Assembly (NCBI RefSeq): GCF_002443255.2
Contig: NW_019211454.1
Span: forward strand, 36,677,877 to 36,741,876
Reading direction: 5' to 3'
DNA from: Varroa destructor
Lineage: Eukaryota; Arthropoda; Arachnida; Mesostigmata; Varroidae
DNA: 64,000 nucleotides
Shown: piece by piece, positions 51,538 to 64,000 of the stretch
Layout of the letters: every line of letters starts with the position of its first letter
Position numbering within the stretch: position 1 is the first letter of the stretch
Notes under the pieces: model-generated
What the model was told of the DNA's origin: nothing
The model's input: the letters and a program-made list of their open reading frames with translations, nothing else
Database searches by the model: none
Program-made: the position numbers and the translations under genes

Positions 51538-52183
51538 CAAGAGGTAAATTTGACATAATACGGTAACAAGTCGGGTATCTAAAACGCACGTTTACGAAGA
51601 ACCTAGTATATGAGTGAAGAAACAGTAGAATAATAGGAATGAAACTGTAAAGGCTTGTTCGAACGAAGCTCAGGCTAAACCGGAGAAATCGATAAAAAAA
51701 AAACAAAGCGAAAGACTTGCGCAAATGACAGTATCGCGATGCAGCATGAAACAGCGAGAAAGAAATGTTTGATTGCTCACGTTCATCTAAATGAATTAGG
51801 TGACATAATGAGGGTATTATTTGTGCTTTAAATTGTCTTCCTATCTTAGGTGCGTTGACTGCTGAGGTTCAAATAACCTTTTGAAAAAAGTGTGGTAATG
51901 GCGAGCGAGGAGTGAACATTTTCTTGCTTCAGAATCTATGAGACTTCGAGATGGTGCGTAGGATGAAATGCTGACAAACGCACAAAGAACTTTCGATCAC
52001 ATTAAGCATATCACACCTCTAACCAAGTCGGTGGTCAGCTAGGAAAGCCTCTCTTAACAGGTAATTTTTCTGGCTGAAACAGGCACAGAACGTCGTAAGA
52101 AAAAAAAATTCACGAGAACCTCGTTGTCGACGTCAGCGACTGCTTGACGTGCTGAAATGATTACTGACGTAGTCTTTTCAGGG

Positions 52184-52384
52184 TTATTGGCGTATCAGCG
52201 CGTCGATCTGATGCATTAGTTTGGGTAATACGTGGAAAAAACCCAACGCTAATATCGCTCCAGCAACTGGTACCGATCTGAAGTCGGCCGGATTTTTCGG
52301 CAAATGCTCTCTGTGATCCACGCACGAGATCACGCCTACTTGTTGGTTCGCTATGGTGCTTATAGTCTCCAGGTTACATATATA
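52184..52384 (-). CDS. Possible exon or fragment with a ZIP-transporter-like segment
   Basis: The downstream part of a minus-strand frame reads VAGAILALGFFHVLPKLMHQIDALIRQ in two pieces (a hydrophobic helix, then a short polar tail) before a TAA. The pattern AG-x-x-L-A...LP...ID-x-L resembles the second membrane helix of SLC39 (ZIP) metal transporters. The preceding 35 residues are polar and do not match, and no other ZIP helices are visible nearby. The frame upstream runs through a TA microsatellite and is not credible there. Treat as a weak hint only. Confidence 0.12.
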   Translation of the reverse strand, partial: YICNLETISTIANQQVGVISCVDHREHLPKNPADFRSVPVAGAILALGFFHVLPKLMHQIDALIRQ

Positions 52385-52402
52385 TATATATATATATATA
52401 TA
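52378..52402. repeat. TA microsatellite
   Basis: About twelve TA units; read on the minus strand it gives an artefactual Tyr-Ile run. Confidence 0.9.
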
Positions 52403-53299
52403 GTTCGTTCTAGCACTAAAGGAACGGCCATGTATTTTACCTAGTTGTTCATGGTTAATAAAAGCAGTCTTTAGTCTACTGACACGTCTAAGGGGACAGA
52501 CCAATCTTTTCAAGCAGAAATTTAAAACCGAACAGAAAACAGAAATACGTGATGATGTTGCCAACCGCTTGTTGTAATAAACTTTTCAAAAAATAGCTTT
52601 TAAATCTATCTCCAAATATAGGGTGGAAGTTTTTTTTAACATTAAACATCTTAAACACTAAACTAAAACAAGTTAAGGAACTTAGAATGAAGTTGAAACT
52701 TGCCAAAATCTGGTTACTGAGTAATATTTTTAATTTTTACTCATTGGTAGCTTTTCTATACTACCTGCTATACTACTATAATACTACAAGATGAATCAAC
52801 GTTAAGCATTCTAAGCGCAGAAACGGTAACTTTGCTAATAAGATCTAATTAGCTAATAAGAAACCTTTGCTCTTTGGTATAGTTAATGATATTTTATTGC
52901 CAAAAAAAATAGTAAAAAAACATCCCAACAGTAATTGGGCAAGCTCCACTATCAGAAGATGGCGTACTTTAAGAAAGGAAATTACCAAGTCAACGAATCC
53001 GTAAAATAAGTCTGTGGGACAAGTTTTACTCATCACTCTGTTTGACCATTACACATTAGAATTGTTCTGAGATTATTCGGGTTACCAAAAGCTTTGTACA
53101 TGTTATTAAACGTTCACGGACATCTTGGATCCCATATCTAGAGGTGTCCAACGTGCGTGATGATACTATTAGCATGTTTTTTTATTTATTAGATGCGTCC
53201 GTAATTTAAAGGCTTAGCGAGACATACGTCCCATTACAATTCGTAACGAAAAGTTACAGTATATGTGCATGACAACATACTGAAAGCAAAAAATCTGTC

Positions 53300-53338
53300 A
53301 TATATATATAAAACCATATATATATATATATATATATA
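53300..53338. repeat. Split TA microsatellite
   Basis: Two TA blocks separated by AAAACC. Confidence 0.9.
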
Positions 53339-53577
53339 AAGGACATTTAAAGAAAAAGTAAGCAATTAAACTAATATTGTGTTAAATTTATTTTGTGTAC
53401 TTATGGACTCGTTTATGAAATTCTGAGAAAACAGTTTCAGCTTCTGAATTTGATTGCGCACGCTTCACGGATGACAAGGCTTGTTTTCGTGCATGGAAAA
53501 AAACTTGCACGAGCAAAGGAGGGCACGACAAATCATATAGCAACTTGAACAGCAGGCACGTTGCCAAGAAGAGTTGC

Positions 53578-53604
53578 TTCTTCTTCTTCTTCTTCTTCTT
53601 CTTC
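53578..53604. repeat. TTC trinucleotide repeat
   Basis: Nine TTC units (poly-Lys when read on the minus strand). Such purine/pyrimidine tracts can form triplex DNA. Confidence 0.9.
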
Positions 53605-56600
53605 ACAGAATAGGACTCCTGAGCAGGATGGCTCCTGAGAATGTCCAGTGCTTAAACTGAGCCGCCCATGAAACTGCGTATTGTTCGATTATCATTTTTT
53701 TATTATTTTAATTTCATCATGAGAACTTTTGGAAAAGTTATCGCAGTGCATTTAGAACACAACTTTTTTTTTTGCACTGCATTTAGAATACCACCGTTCA
53801 CACAAATCAACCGCTACCTTATAGAATAGATCCTGTGGTCAGATATTTACCAGCCTAGCGTAATATATAACCCTTCAGTAGAACATGTTTTGTAGAGAAG
53901 AGGAACAATTTATTCATATATTAAATTTGGGTTGCATTTCAGTTCATCATACCGAACAGCTGATTGTGGCCTCACTGTGACCCAAATCCGAGAATAATAT
54001 GGTTCTAAGTGGACAAGATAATTAAACTTCAACATACAGGTGGCATTTTCATATGGCTACTATAATTTATCGAATTGTATTCCACTATATACACTTATGT
54101 ATATATATATTATAGAAAAAGAAATAGTCTTACGGAAAAGCTTTTGCTTTCCTTAAAGACTTCAAACAAAAATTACGTTTCGAATTATAGGTACAGATTC
54201 TTTTTACATCAGGGATAGGGTTTCGGTAAGAATATCGCGTTTTTGCACACTAATCTCCGATAGAATTTTTGAGAGTGAGTTTCGCTTGGGAGCCCTGTAT
54301 TGGTGTAATCCTGTAAGTGGGACCCCCATCTTCTGCGTACCACACAACCTAAAAAGGAGCCACGTTTACCACCGCCTTATGGACTGAGGTGCGTATATGA
54401 CCAGAGAGCATTACAGCCCATTGACACACACACCTCGAGACACAAGAATTGGCTAAGCCTTGAGTTTTATTGTGTTTGTATGTCTACAGAACGACCTTAA
54501 CTCTATCTCTTTGAAGCTCACCGAATTCAGCCGTTGTCGCTTCACATCACAGCTTCGCATCATCATCATCAACATTAATATGAGTTTTCGTTTGCACTTC
54601 AGTGCACCGTAATCGCGCGGACTTTATTTTATGCTGTGCGTTTTAATATTTTAGTTTTATATACACGAGACGCTATTAAGCGCACTTCATTTCTGCCTGT
54701 ATAAAAGTATTATTACTATAAATTGAAATAGAGATGACGTCCAGTTCTCTTCTCTATTAGTAACAGATATTGTTTAGAGATAATTTATCGTGCACATACT
54801 TATTTATGCAATACGATTGTCACAAAAACATATATTTTAAAATTTGCTGATTTGTTAAAATGTACACGATGCTACTGGCCGTCTCGATACTTGTGAACGG
54901 TCGGGCGGCGTCATTCTCGAGCTTAAACAATGACAAAAAGGTCGTTAACTCCGATTGATGGCTAGGCAAATTACTATGTTCTATAGGCAAAAACCAAGCT
55001 TGTCACTCAACTGACCCCACCTCCCGTGCGACTTTCCGAGGCGTACACGGGTTATTTGCTCAAGCGTTATTTGGCATTGACACACGCACCCTATGCAACA
55101 GTATTTAGTTGGCCTATCAAATTTATTGGTTTTTCGTTATTTGTTATGGTCATTTTGCTCATCTTTGTGATGCTGAATTGATACGTACTAAAGTGCACAC
55201 AACATTCATTGCTTTCTGAGAAGAAAAACATTATATACTATAATAACCATTCGTCTTCATCTGAAGGGCGACACTTCAACAGCAAGTAACGCGTCCCAGT
55301 CCCATCAGATCAACGCTACCCAGCTTCGACTAATTTCCAGTACCTAATTAGAATAAGCATGATCCATAGCGAAATTGTGACTTTATAGAAAAATAACAAC
55401 CTTGTTTCCTCTATACTGTTGCGCCGAGTTTGTAGACCTGATTCGTCAATACCCTTTACAGCCTATCCTCTTCAATTTTGATGGTTTATGACTCTTTTTG
55501 TTAGTACAGCGTCGTAAAGCCGGCATAGTCTGGTGCTTCGCATTGACTCCAACTCGATAGAGGCAACAATAGAAGCGTGCAGACCTGCATATTCTCTATT
55601 TCGCTTACAGTTGTAGTTCATGCAGCGAGAGCAGCTCATCTATCGTGCATTTTATATTCTGAACGATCAAAAACAACGCGTATATTTTAAAATCCATTAG
55701 GTTCAGTTGAACTTGCCTATTGTGTGTTTCAGCAAAGGACTAAACCAATAGGTCCCACACAGCTGCATAGATAAAATACAGTCTATATGAAATGCTCTTA
55801 AAGTCACACCCAAATTTAAAGGAAATCGTTTTCAAGAATCCCACAGTGTTTCGCACGCTACCTGGAGCTCTAGTCAATCGGGGCTACTTCTATTGCAAAA
55901 GTTATGCTAGAATAAGGGATGCTTTCTGGTTTACCTGTACTAACACACACCGGACAACGAAAAGGTAATGCCGTGCACAACATCTAACGTCTCAGTTACA
56001 ACTTCAAGAGTAACGTGGCATAGCCAAATCAGAAAAGTTGCCCCTAGACACTTTGTCAGTTGATATTAACGCATGATTCAAAAGGATTTATTAAATCATC
56101 CACTGTACCACCCGTCGTTGTTCGTCAGCTGCATTTGTAAGATATGTTTATAATAATACCGTACCAAGCTAAAGGGAAAAACAAAAATTTGGTAGAAGGT
56201 TCGGCCATGTTGCCGCCGTTCAGTGTCTGCTTAAGACCTACTTTCTATTTTGAATACGTGCGTCATTTTTCGGCCGTCACCCCCGTCCGCCGTAATCGCG
56301 ATTTTATCGGAAGTGACTCGTTACAACCTGTCTTCTTTTTGGCCCCCATTGGAGTCCCCACATCACTTCCGCTTCCTCAGTCAGCATCTGCTGACATTGA
56401 TACAGAATATTCACCTTCTTCATGTTGTTCGTTTTTGTGATCGCGTAGCAGTGGACGTGCGGACCGGATGAACCCATAGCGACGCCTAAACACGTTTATA
56501 GTCATCCCGCACCCCGGCACCCCCAATACATAGCGTTTATATCGTATTACCGCCTCATAGCCGATACGAACCCGATGATTCCGACCGAGTAAGAACAATT

Positions 56601-56779
56601 AATCCATGCGCCTACACCCGCTTTCGACGCAGAACAACTCAGTTGAGGGAAAACAACGTCTGCGGCGATTATCGGCCGGCGACGGGTATTCCGTTCGGAC
56701 CGGTGGGGATGTAATCTGGCGTGCTTGGACGAGCATGGATGGACAGCCGCAGTTGCGTTAAGACCTATAGAACGGCAGA

Positions 56780-56808
56780 CTGTGTGTGTGTGTGTGGGTG
56801 TGGGTCGT
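56780..56808. repeat. TG microsatellite with GGG interruptions
   Basis: TG units that end in GGGTGTGGGT. Confidence 0.85.
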
Positions 56809-58479
56809 GCTGTGTTCTGTTCAAGAATTACAACGGACGCAACAAGCGAGAACAAGAAAGAAAAAGGCATGCAGAGATCCTAGATTGAAAGTAAATAGCT
56901 GGCCGGCAGTGGCAAAAGACACAGGTTGTACACGGTAAGAAAGAGAGGAATAAAAGTTGACAGAGAAACGCCAGTCGAACGCCGATAAATCCGGTTGTCA
57001 TCGTGCCTAGGCCGCTATTAGCTCGCGCCGGAAGGACGAAGAACAGAAAGGTTAAATGGTCGCTCATTTGTCGAATAGGTTTTTTCCACAAGTTTAACTA
57101 CGTATCTATTCACGAACTGAGAGATAGTTACGGAAAACAATTACAGCCAATAGCCAATAGCGATGCTTGCTTGTGTACACCGAGCGGAACAGGGAACATG
57201 AGTCATAACGAACAAGCAAAGAGGAAAGTTAACAGTGATAAGCTACGAGGCCGAGTGGCATGAACGGATGTTGCTGAGAAGAAGACCTTAGATGATTAAG
57301 ACGAATACCAAGCAGAAGTTGACTCATAACAACGGTATGTAAAATATAAAAATACACTAATGATATATAAAAAAAGAAAATAGGTGCTATTTATTCATTG
57401 CCTTTCTAAATATTATTCCACTGATCTAGTGTATACATACGAATTCTTTAGCCGCCGTCTTCAATTATCTTTGGTCTAGATGTCACGCTCTCTAATAGCA
57501 GAAAAGGTTTAGGCCTTAAGGGCCAAGATTTGCTTAACGCTACGTTTGAAAACATTCGGTTCTACGGGAGCGGGAAAATTATACTAATGTGTGCACCAAA
57601 GACTCGTCTACCATGCAGCAGAAACTGGTTTAATAGAATTAATTAATTTGCCAGAAAATATTAATTGAATACATCTATATGATTGCCCCATATAGTCTTA
57701 CAGGATGGAAATCCTTTTATAAGCCAAAGGTATGGGCCACTAATGATATGTGCTATGAAAAGAAATCAGCTAATCGATAAGGCTAAAAAAATATGCTTCT
57801 CTTCCTATGAAAGGCTGCGAGCTAGGCAGATCTACGATCCTCATTTGTCTACTCTACCTATTGTATTTGAAGTTTTACTGGGAAGTGTGAAGTCGGATCT
57901 TAAATGCTCTACATACCGATACATTTCACTTTGTTCAAGCAGTATGAAGGAACAGTAATAGGTGTGCACCGCTCTCCAAAGCCAATTTGGCCGCATTCTC
58001 GTAGTTTCTCTATGTATCTAAGAGATATTAAAATTTGACAGTGTTAATTCTTAAAACCGGCATTCCCTAAAAAAATAAAGTAATTCATATAGGCCCTATC
58101 TGATCTTAAAGCGGGCCTGTATGCGGAAACATCGGATTGTAATCATTTTAGGCATCAATATTGTCAATGCTGGCCAATAGCGCGGGGCGAACAAGATCAC
58201 AGAGCTAAGCTGAACTAAGCTCTAAAGACTATAGATAGCCTGTTGGAGTACATTGCAGTTGGTTAACACAATCCTTATATTGTTTTATTTTATATTTCAT
58301 TCGATAATTAGAGTTCCAAACTTATCGCTACGATACCATAGCATGGAAAGAATTACAATCCAACATCATCGCTTTGTTTGTTGTCTATTTTCATTGATGA
58401 TTGTCCTAGTTTTTCAGCAGTAGATCCATTGCGCGTCAGTCTCCCTAAAGGACAGTTTTTAGGTCAGATATTAAGAAGT

Positions 58480-58498
58480 ATATATATATATATATATG
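58480..58498. repeat. Short TA microsatellite
   Basis: About nine TA units. Confidence 0.85.
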
Positions 58499-59823
58499 TT
58501 TTTTTAGTCATGGCTATGTATAGCAACAACGTTCACCACGAGTCATTTTCAGCCAATATTAGCCAGGAGTTGAACATAATAGCGTTTCTTTGCACTCTTC
58601 CCGCCAGGAGACCTAGCTAAGCTAGTACCAACGGACCAAGTTTTGCAATTTTGAAATGCGACTTGCCTTAATAATCGTTGAATGGGGAAAATTTAAGTAC
58701 GATGTACGTATGCATGTTCTAGGTACGCGACCCAGCCATTTCCACGAAAATTACACGGGAGACCGTTGAAGGAAAGATATGGAACATCGAGGCGCTTCAG
58801 AGCCCCTGCATTGTACACGTATCATCATCATCGCTGTCTGATCCGTTGTCAGAGCTGCTTGAGAATCCAGTACAACGCCAGCCAGTGATTCACCATTGTT
58901 ACTGCTGGTAAACAAGTAATCACCCAGCAATGCACATTCAACCTTCACATCACCGCCACAATATACGACGATAGTTAGTTTTCTGTTGCATAGCAGTCTG
59001 GCGTAGGATACAGCGCCTTAACGGCGATCTGTAGAACGGCAGTAGAGCGCCGCCCAGAAACCTGGCTACACGCTGTTCGAATTCTCTTATCACGCTGTCA
59101 TATCGTCCTGTTAATGTTGTCAAGGTTACGGCGTAACTGGTTAGCGGCTGCGAACTTTCGTTTGCCGGTTGAATGCAACCATAGAGTCGATATCTTTGCT
59201 CCTACAAGACCTCATAGTTGAGTGAAGACAACATCTAAGAATAACCCCTTGTCAAGATGCGACGCTAACGTTGTTTGTTTCAAATTGAAAAAAAACGCAG
59301 AGCCATTAATATTTTTTTAGGCATTCCTGCATGATTCCAGCTTCCGTCACAACATCACTACGAGGCGTGCAATTTGCAAAAATTAAAAAGGCTAATCGTA
59401 TCGACCTTGTATAATACCCTACCACGACCGTCGTAATCATTTCCCGACCGATATGCTTTCTGAGCATGCTACTATTTGTATTTTGTACGATGCAACCTTA
59501 AAAGCCGACACAGGAGGAGAAAGTACAGGCTCAACAAAGGGGTTTTAACCTGTATTGCCAGACTATGTCCAGTTCAGCTATGTCCCCTCATCTGAGTCAG
59601 CTGCGCTTAATAAAACAAGCCACTGGACTGTGCCGCGCAAAAAATGCTACCAACGGTGAAAGTAGTCGCGCTAACAGTTACTCCTGGTCTTGATCGTTTC
59701 GCAGCAACTGAATGGCATTGGAAGGGCGGGGTGGCCGACAGGAAAGGTTGGAGGAGCAACAACAAAAAAAATAAATTAAATCAAGCTTATACAAATCATT
59801 ACATTCCATTTCCACGCAACGAA

Positions 59824-59875
59824 CAAGTAGACCCAAGGCCTTACGTAGTCCAAGTAGACCGAAGGCTTACGTAGG
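59824..59875. repeat. Diverged tandem duplication
   Basis: Two adjacent copies of a unit of about 26 nt, both starting CAAGTAGACC and both containing TTACGTAG. They differ by a substitution and a one-base deletion in the middle. Confidence 0.85.
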
Positions 59876-61087
59876 AAGATCAGCAAACATGCGTTCGCCT
59901 ATCAGCTATCGGTGTGGTTGACAGTTGAGATACGATAGAACAGATGGTCGTTTGTCCAATCGGTCATTGTGCGTATGGGCTCACGGTTGAGGCCTAAGTG
60001 GCCGCTCTATACTCTGCGGGACTGGTTACGACGACTACCGTACAACAGACAGTGCACAAAATATAGTAAGAGCTTTTGACAATAGCGCTAAAATTGGCTA
60101 ACGGTAAGCATAGATCAAGAACAACTACCCCTTTAAGTTTAAGTCATTTTAATAAAAGCACTATTACATCAGAACACCAGGTTACCATGTTACGTACTAT
60201 GCAGCCAGGCTCTATAGCTTACTCAGTGCATCTGTTACCTTGAACTACACGTTAACACCAGTGGAAACCATGCAATATAATGCAAATAACAAATGGCGAC
60301 ATCTTTTCTAACAAACGTTATCTCGTGAAGAAGTGCACTTTGAAATTCACTTAAAACCTACTCGTTGACCTAGTTTACTATGGCTGTTCTTATTAAAGAC
60401 ATTCTCCACAGATCTAACGTCGCGACTAATCACGAAACAGACAGACTGGTCTATTCGTTTTTTTTGTTTGTTTCTAAAATAGAGGAAAATGAAATAGTCT
60501 TCGTTTTCCATTTAGTAATTCAAGCTGCGCAGGGCTGTGATTCTGTTCCTGAAGAGCTGTCCTAATTCTGCCTTTCTATTTAGTGTGCGTACGCCGCAGT
60601 AGAAGTAACAGATATTCATTGTTCATTTCAAGATTTTGTTTGACTGGAGCCGCCGTTTGACCGTAGCAGAACCGCCCTTCCCACCTCCATCCCCTTCAAG
60701 GTTACACTCGTATGTTTTTTTATGATCTCCTTTGTTTCCTGAGGACACTAACGCCCTCATTCGTCTCTAGGGTAGTACGGGCCTGTCGTCCTGGATGAGT
60801 TCTGCCAGTCCGCCACTGAGGGCGCCACCTTCTCTGACTATATGGAAGCCGGCACGACACGTTCGCTGACTCCTGTTGTTTGGACAACCAACAAACAATG
60901 GCTGGCCATCGTTGTCGCTTACCTGTGACCGTACTGAAATTAGAGAATTGAAGCAGTTGAAGACCCAAAATAGGCAAGCCGATCTCTTTTTGTAGTTGAG
61001 AACAAAAGGAATACCCCTATCTATATATAGAAGCAGAAGAACGACTTGAAGCATTTCTTGTGTGTACATTCACAGGCGATCCATCTT

Positions 61088-61106
61088 CTTTTTTTTTTTT
61101 TTTTTT
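61088..61106. repeat. Poly(T) tract
   Basis: A long T run; it could be the reverse of a retroposed poly(A) tail, but no flanking element was recognised. Confidence 0.75.
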
Positions 61107-61663
61107 ATAAACAAGCTTACAAATGAAGATATAATAAAAAATACAGAACATCTAAATTATTTCTGCAAATTGCTGATACGCGGGCAAACAACTCATTAAT
61201 TCTATGTGTCGATTGTGGAAAGACTGTATTTATGTATGTCTTTGCGTTATATTTATATTATTTTTTAAAGTACGTAGCATGAGAGTGCATATTACTGTAA
61301 GTACTGTTTGCGATAATCGCCTACCTTTGGGGTGCCCCTCAATCTGTATCCAGAGATTATCTTAAACGTTACCTTAAGTTACACAAACCCTCTGGCTTGA
61401 ATATATCGCATAGAGGGAGCAATATGTTGGTTATTTTAAGAACCAGAATTACTTAGTAGGGCAGAGTGATCGAAAATGATACGACTGAAGGCTTGTATTA
61501 GCAATGGCGCGTCTACCTTAATATGAAAAATACCCTATTTTTGCCACCCTGCAATAGAGTCTATGGTGATGGGGTCGTTTTAGGCTTATTTCGACAGTTA
61601 AAAGGATATCGCTAGTACATAACGACACAATAAAAATGATCCGGTCTTTCATTAATCCTACCG

Positions 61664-61720
61664 TTAAGTGTCCGTGGTTCGCAGCTCTTGACTGTGCGTC
61701 TAACGGACGTGGACACTTAA
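61664..61720. repeat. Perfect 10-bp inverted repeat, 37-nt spacer
   Basis: TTAAGTGTCC at 61664-61673 is matched by GGACACTTAA at 61711-61720. Each arm contains TTAAGTG, the core of NK-2-class homeodomain sites. It could be a hairpin, a paired binding site, or chance. Confidence 0.6.
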
Positions 61721-64000
61721 GTATTCACACAATTTCGCTACTTGTGATATAGTAATGACTTTAGTGACCTGAGAGGGTTCACCATTTAGATTCCTATGTT
61801 ACCAGAAATAGTTTAGGATCGAAAGGACTGTCAATCTAAATTGGCTGTATGACGCCATTATTAGCCGCCGTTATTGAGGATTTTCATAGCAGTGAAGGCC
61901 GTGCAGAGCACTTGCGACGCGGCTCGTATTTTGGTCCTGACATAAACATTTTCGTCCTACTCAACGTTCTCATCGGCGTACGGAGTTCATCGAGCAACAG
62001 GCCAATGGTACGGCTGTTAAATAACGACGGCACGCTACGACTGATTAGAGTCGAATCAAAAGAGAACGGGTAATCATTAAAAAGGACATACCTAACTAGC
62101 TAGAACTAAGACCTAATGGTTAGCTAGGTGACCATCCCTTCGATGTAATCGTAGACCGATTTCCCAATAACTGCTATTATGTATTGCAGAGACTGACAAC
62201 GCCGTGTCGTCTTGTGTTTAGCGCGCCATGGTCATTTATATTCATGCTAAACCATACGTCGAGAAAGGGCTCTCTGAACGTACCTACTGCCAAGGCTGAA
62301 CGGCACGAAGAATATGTTAATCTAATACGATAGAATTAGACTACCATGGCAATGTGACATAAAACGTGTGTATTTACATAAAGGGTTAACGCGTAATAGG
62401 TGCCCACCTGGCCTCTGAACGCATTCAATCGATATCGCTGCATATAAGGCGTCACCGAGTTCACGGGTAAAACGATTACGGAGATACCGTTTCCTCGGAA
62501 TATGATCCGTAAAGGCCTCATATCTTAATCAAGGTAAGATTTGATCCGACTGAACAAAAGCATGCCGTTTGATGCTAATGCTATAATTGCCTCAATGGCT
62601 CAGGACAGCGTCCGGACTATCAGAACAGGCCGACACAGTCGCTGAATGACGATCAAAATAGTTTACCTATCGCCGTTGTCCGACTGCACTCACAGACGCT
62701 GAGGTGTTTATCCTGTCATTGCGCTTCATCTTGATGCCCTTCTGTTTAGCAATCACGCCCATACCGGAATTATCTCTACATCTATTCCTCCGGCATTTTT
62801 AACTACAACGGTGCAACCAAATTTTGTGGACATGCTGTTATGTTTCCAATCATGCCTTAAACTCTTGCCGTTTCCTCATTGCAGTCAGGAAATCGTTATA
62901 AAAATCGAGTGAATTGCTAACCACGTAACCCGCATAGATGGCTTTCATATTTTGTATATCTGTTCGATCATCTTGTGTTACGTAAAAAATTCGTTTAGTA
63001 AAATCTTATCGTCCTGCTACTTGTGATGTGGACGGATTGCCCGCTGTAAAAATTTTAACGCCACATTCGTTACCTGTTTTAGAGGGATGTTTCTTTAGAA
63101 GGATGATTTTCTGTATACTACGATCCTCCCACCAACACTACGTGTGTGGTACTCTGACCGAACAGACTTCGATGGAGTCGCTGCACCCTGTGACCTATTC
63201 GCTGATACTATAAATTTATTAGACATCTGTTGTTGTCGCCCTACAGTTGCTATAGGGAAATCTAGGACTATAGTTTATCGACATCGTTGAGCGTTGACGT
63301 TGAAAGCACTAGGAGAGGTTGTTATGTAGCGGTGTCTATTGTATTTCGTGTTAGTTGGTTCTTCTTTGTCTTTCATTGACAAACGCATTCAACTGTTCCT
63401 ATACCTTCACAACGTCAACGGGCGTAACGTATGTAGCAGACAATCAGCGAGCTAGTCGTGACCCCATTAGGGTATCGAACACTGGCAGTCCTTGTTGTGT
63501 AGCTATAAAGCTGAAAATACATAAAGCTCCCAGATTTTAGTTTTCTGTGACGACGCAGGGATCTCAACTAGCGGGGGTCTCAGCTGAACCAGCATTCAAG
63601 AGCACGCACACTATAAGTAGTTGATCTCGTATTCCATTACACAAAGCACAGGTATCTCCCTCTAGAGTCCAGTCGAGGACCCGACTGTAAAAGCTTTTAA
63701 CTGCACGTTTGCATCTACTCTTTATTCAGTGTCATGCTTAATATCACTATGATTTCAACGTACGACCTGTAACAAGTGTTCATTATATTTTGACCGATCC
63801 GGTTCGACGCCAGAAATGTACGTTTTTTGTAAAAACTATCATTAACTCCGGTAGACTCAAGTGATAGAACATTGCTAAGGCAGGTGGCCTAAGTTTTTCG
63901 CGTTTCCCTTCATTGTGCCTTGTTGAAATGATTTATGTGTAGTGTTTACAAGACGGTCCTCGACGACGACCTCGTTTGTCATTTTACCTTTACCATTGCA

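Larger units (their letters stand above)
44125..64000. other. Long stretch rich in microsatellites, no confident gene
   Basis: Several TA arrays, a TTC array, an ATT array and a TG array lie here. GC-richer patches at about 47060-48200, 50750-51400, 56180-57050, 58750-59250 and 60650-60960 are open in several frames and may hide short exons. The low-confidence candidate frames at 50602-51021 and 52184-52384 and a possible micro-exon at 60923-60933 fall in this stretch. I recognise no protein family with confidence. Confidence 0.5.

Noticed and set aside
58751..58990. Protein-like minus-strand frame (contains VVYCGGDVKVEC)
   Set aside because: It looks natural but has no recognisable family, no clear splice sites and no start codon.

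Overview
The window looks like a gene-poor stretch of invertebrate animal nuclear DNA, most likely from an arthropod. The signs are spliced protein-coding genes with GT-AG introns, an atonal-family (proneural) bHLH gene, a metazoan-type phosphatidylserine synthase, many short microsatellites, and no bacterial-style operons. A mite or tick is possible, but that is a weak guess and nothing in the sequence fixes the species.

Two genes are well supported. At 15406-15900 (+) a single uninterrupted frame encodes a 164-residue protein whose last 57 residues are an atonal-type bHLH domain, preceded by a lysine-rich nuclear localisation run. An in-frame stop just before the ATG and a stop after the domain make the frame complete. 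At 24726-27160 (-) a two-exon gene encodes a 479-residue PSS1-type phosphatidylserine synthase. Exon 1 (62 residues) joins exon 2 (417 residues) in phase 0 across a 995-nt intron. All eight residues known as essential in mammalian PSS1 are present, at a constant offset of +2.

A third, weaker locus at 3626-3741 (-) looks like one internal exon of a TMEM135-like membrane protein. I could not find its partner exons. A few longer open frames (27494-28156 minus, 50602-51021 minus, 43930-44124 plus, 52184-52384 minus) are listed with low confidence as possible unrecognised exons.

The rest, more than 90 percent of the window, shows no gene I can recognise. It holds microsatellites (TA, CA/TG, TTC, ATT, TCG and CAGG arrays), A/T-rich spacer, a few short inverted repeats and one diverged tandem duplication. 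I saw no convincing rRNA, tRNA, CRISPR array, transposase or reverse transcriptase.

The most interesting observation is in the phosphatidylserine synthase. The catalytic residues are intact, but none of the six positions reported to matter for feedback inhibition by phosphatidylserine is kept. The conserved loop carrying two of them is replaced by a longer unrelated segment, which is itself flanked by good splice signals in frame (an exitron-like layout). This suggests a synthase that has escaped, or re-invented, product feedback. The two confident genes have unrelated functions (neural fate specification and membrane lipid synthesis) and I see no reason to think they work together.
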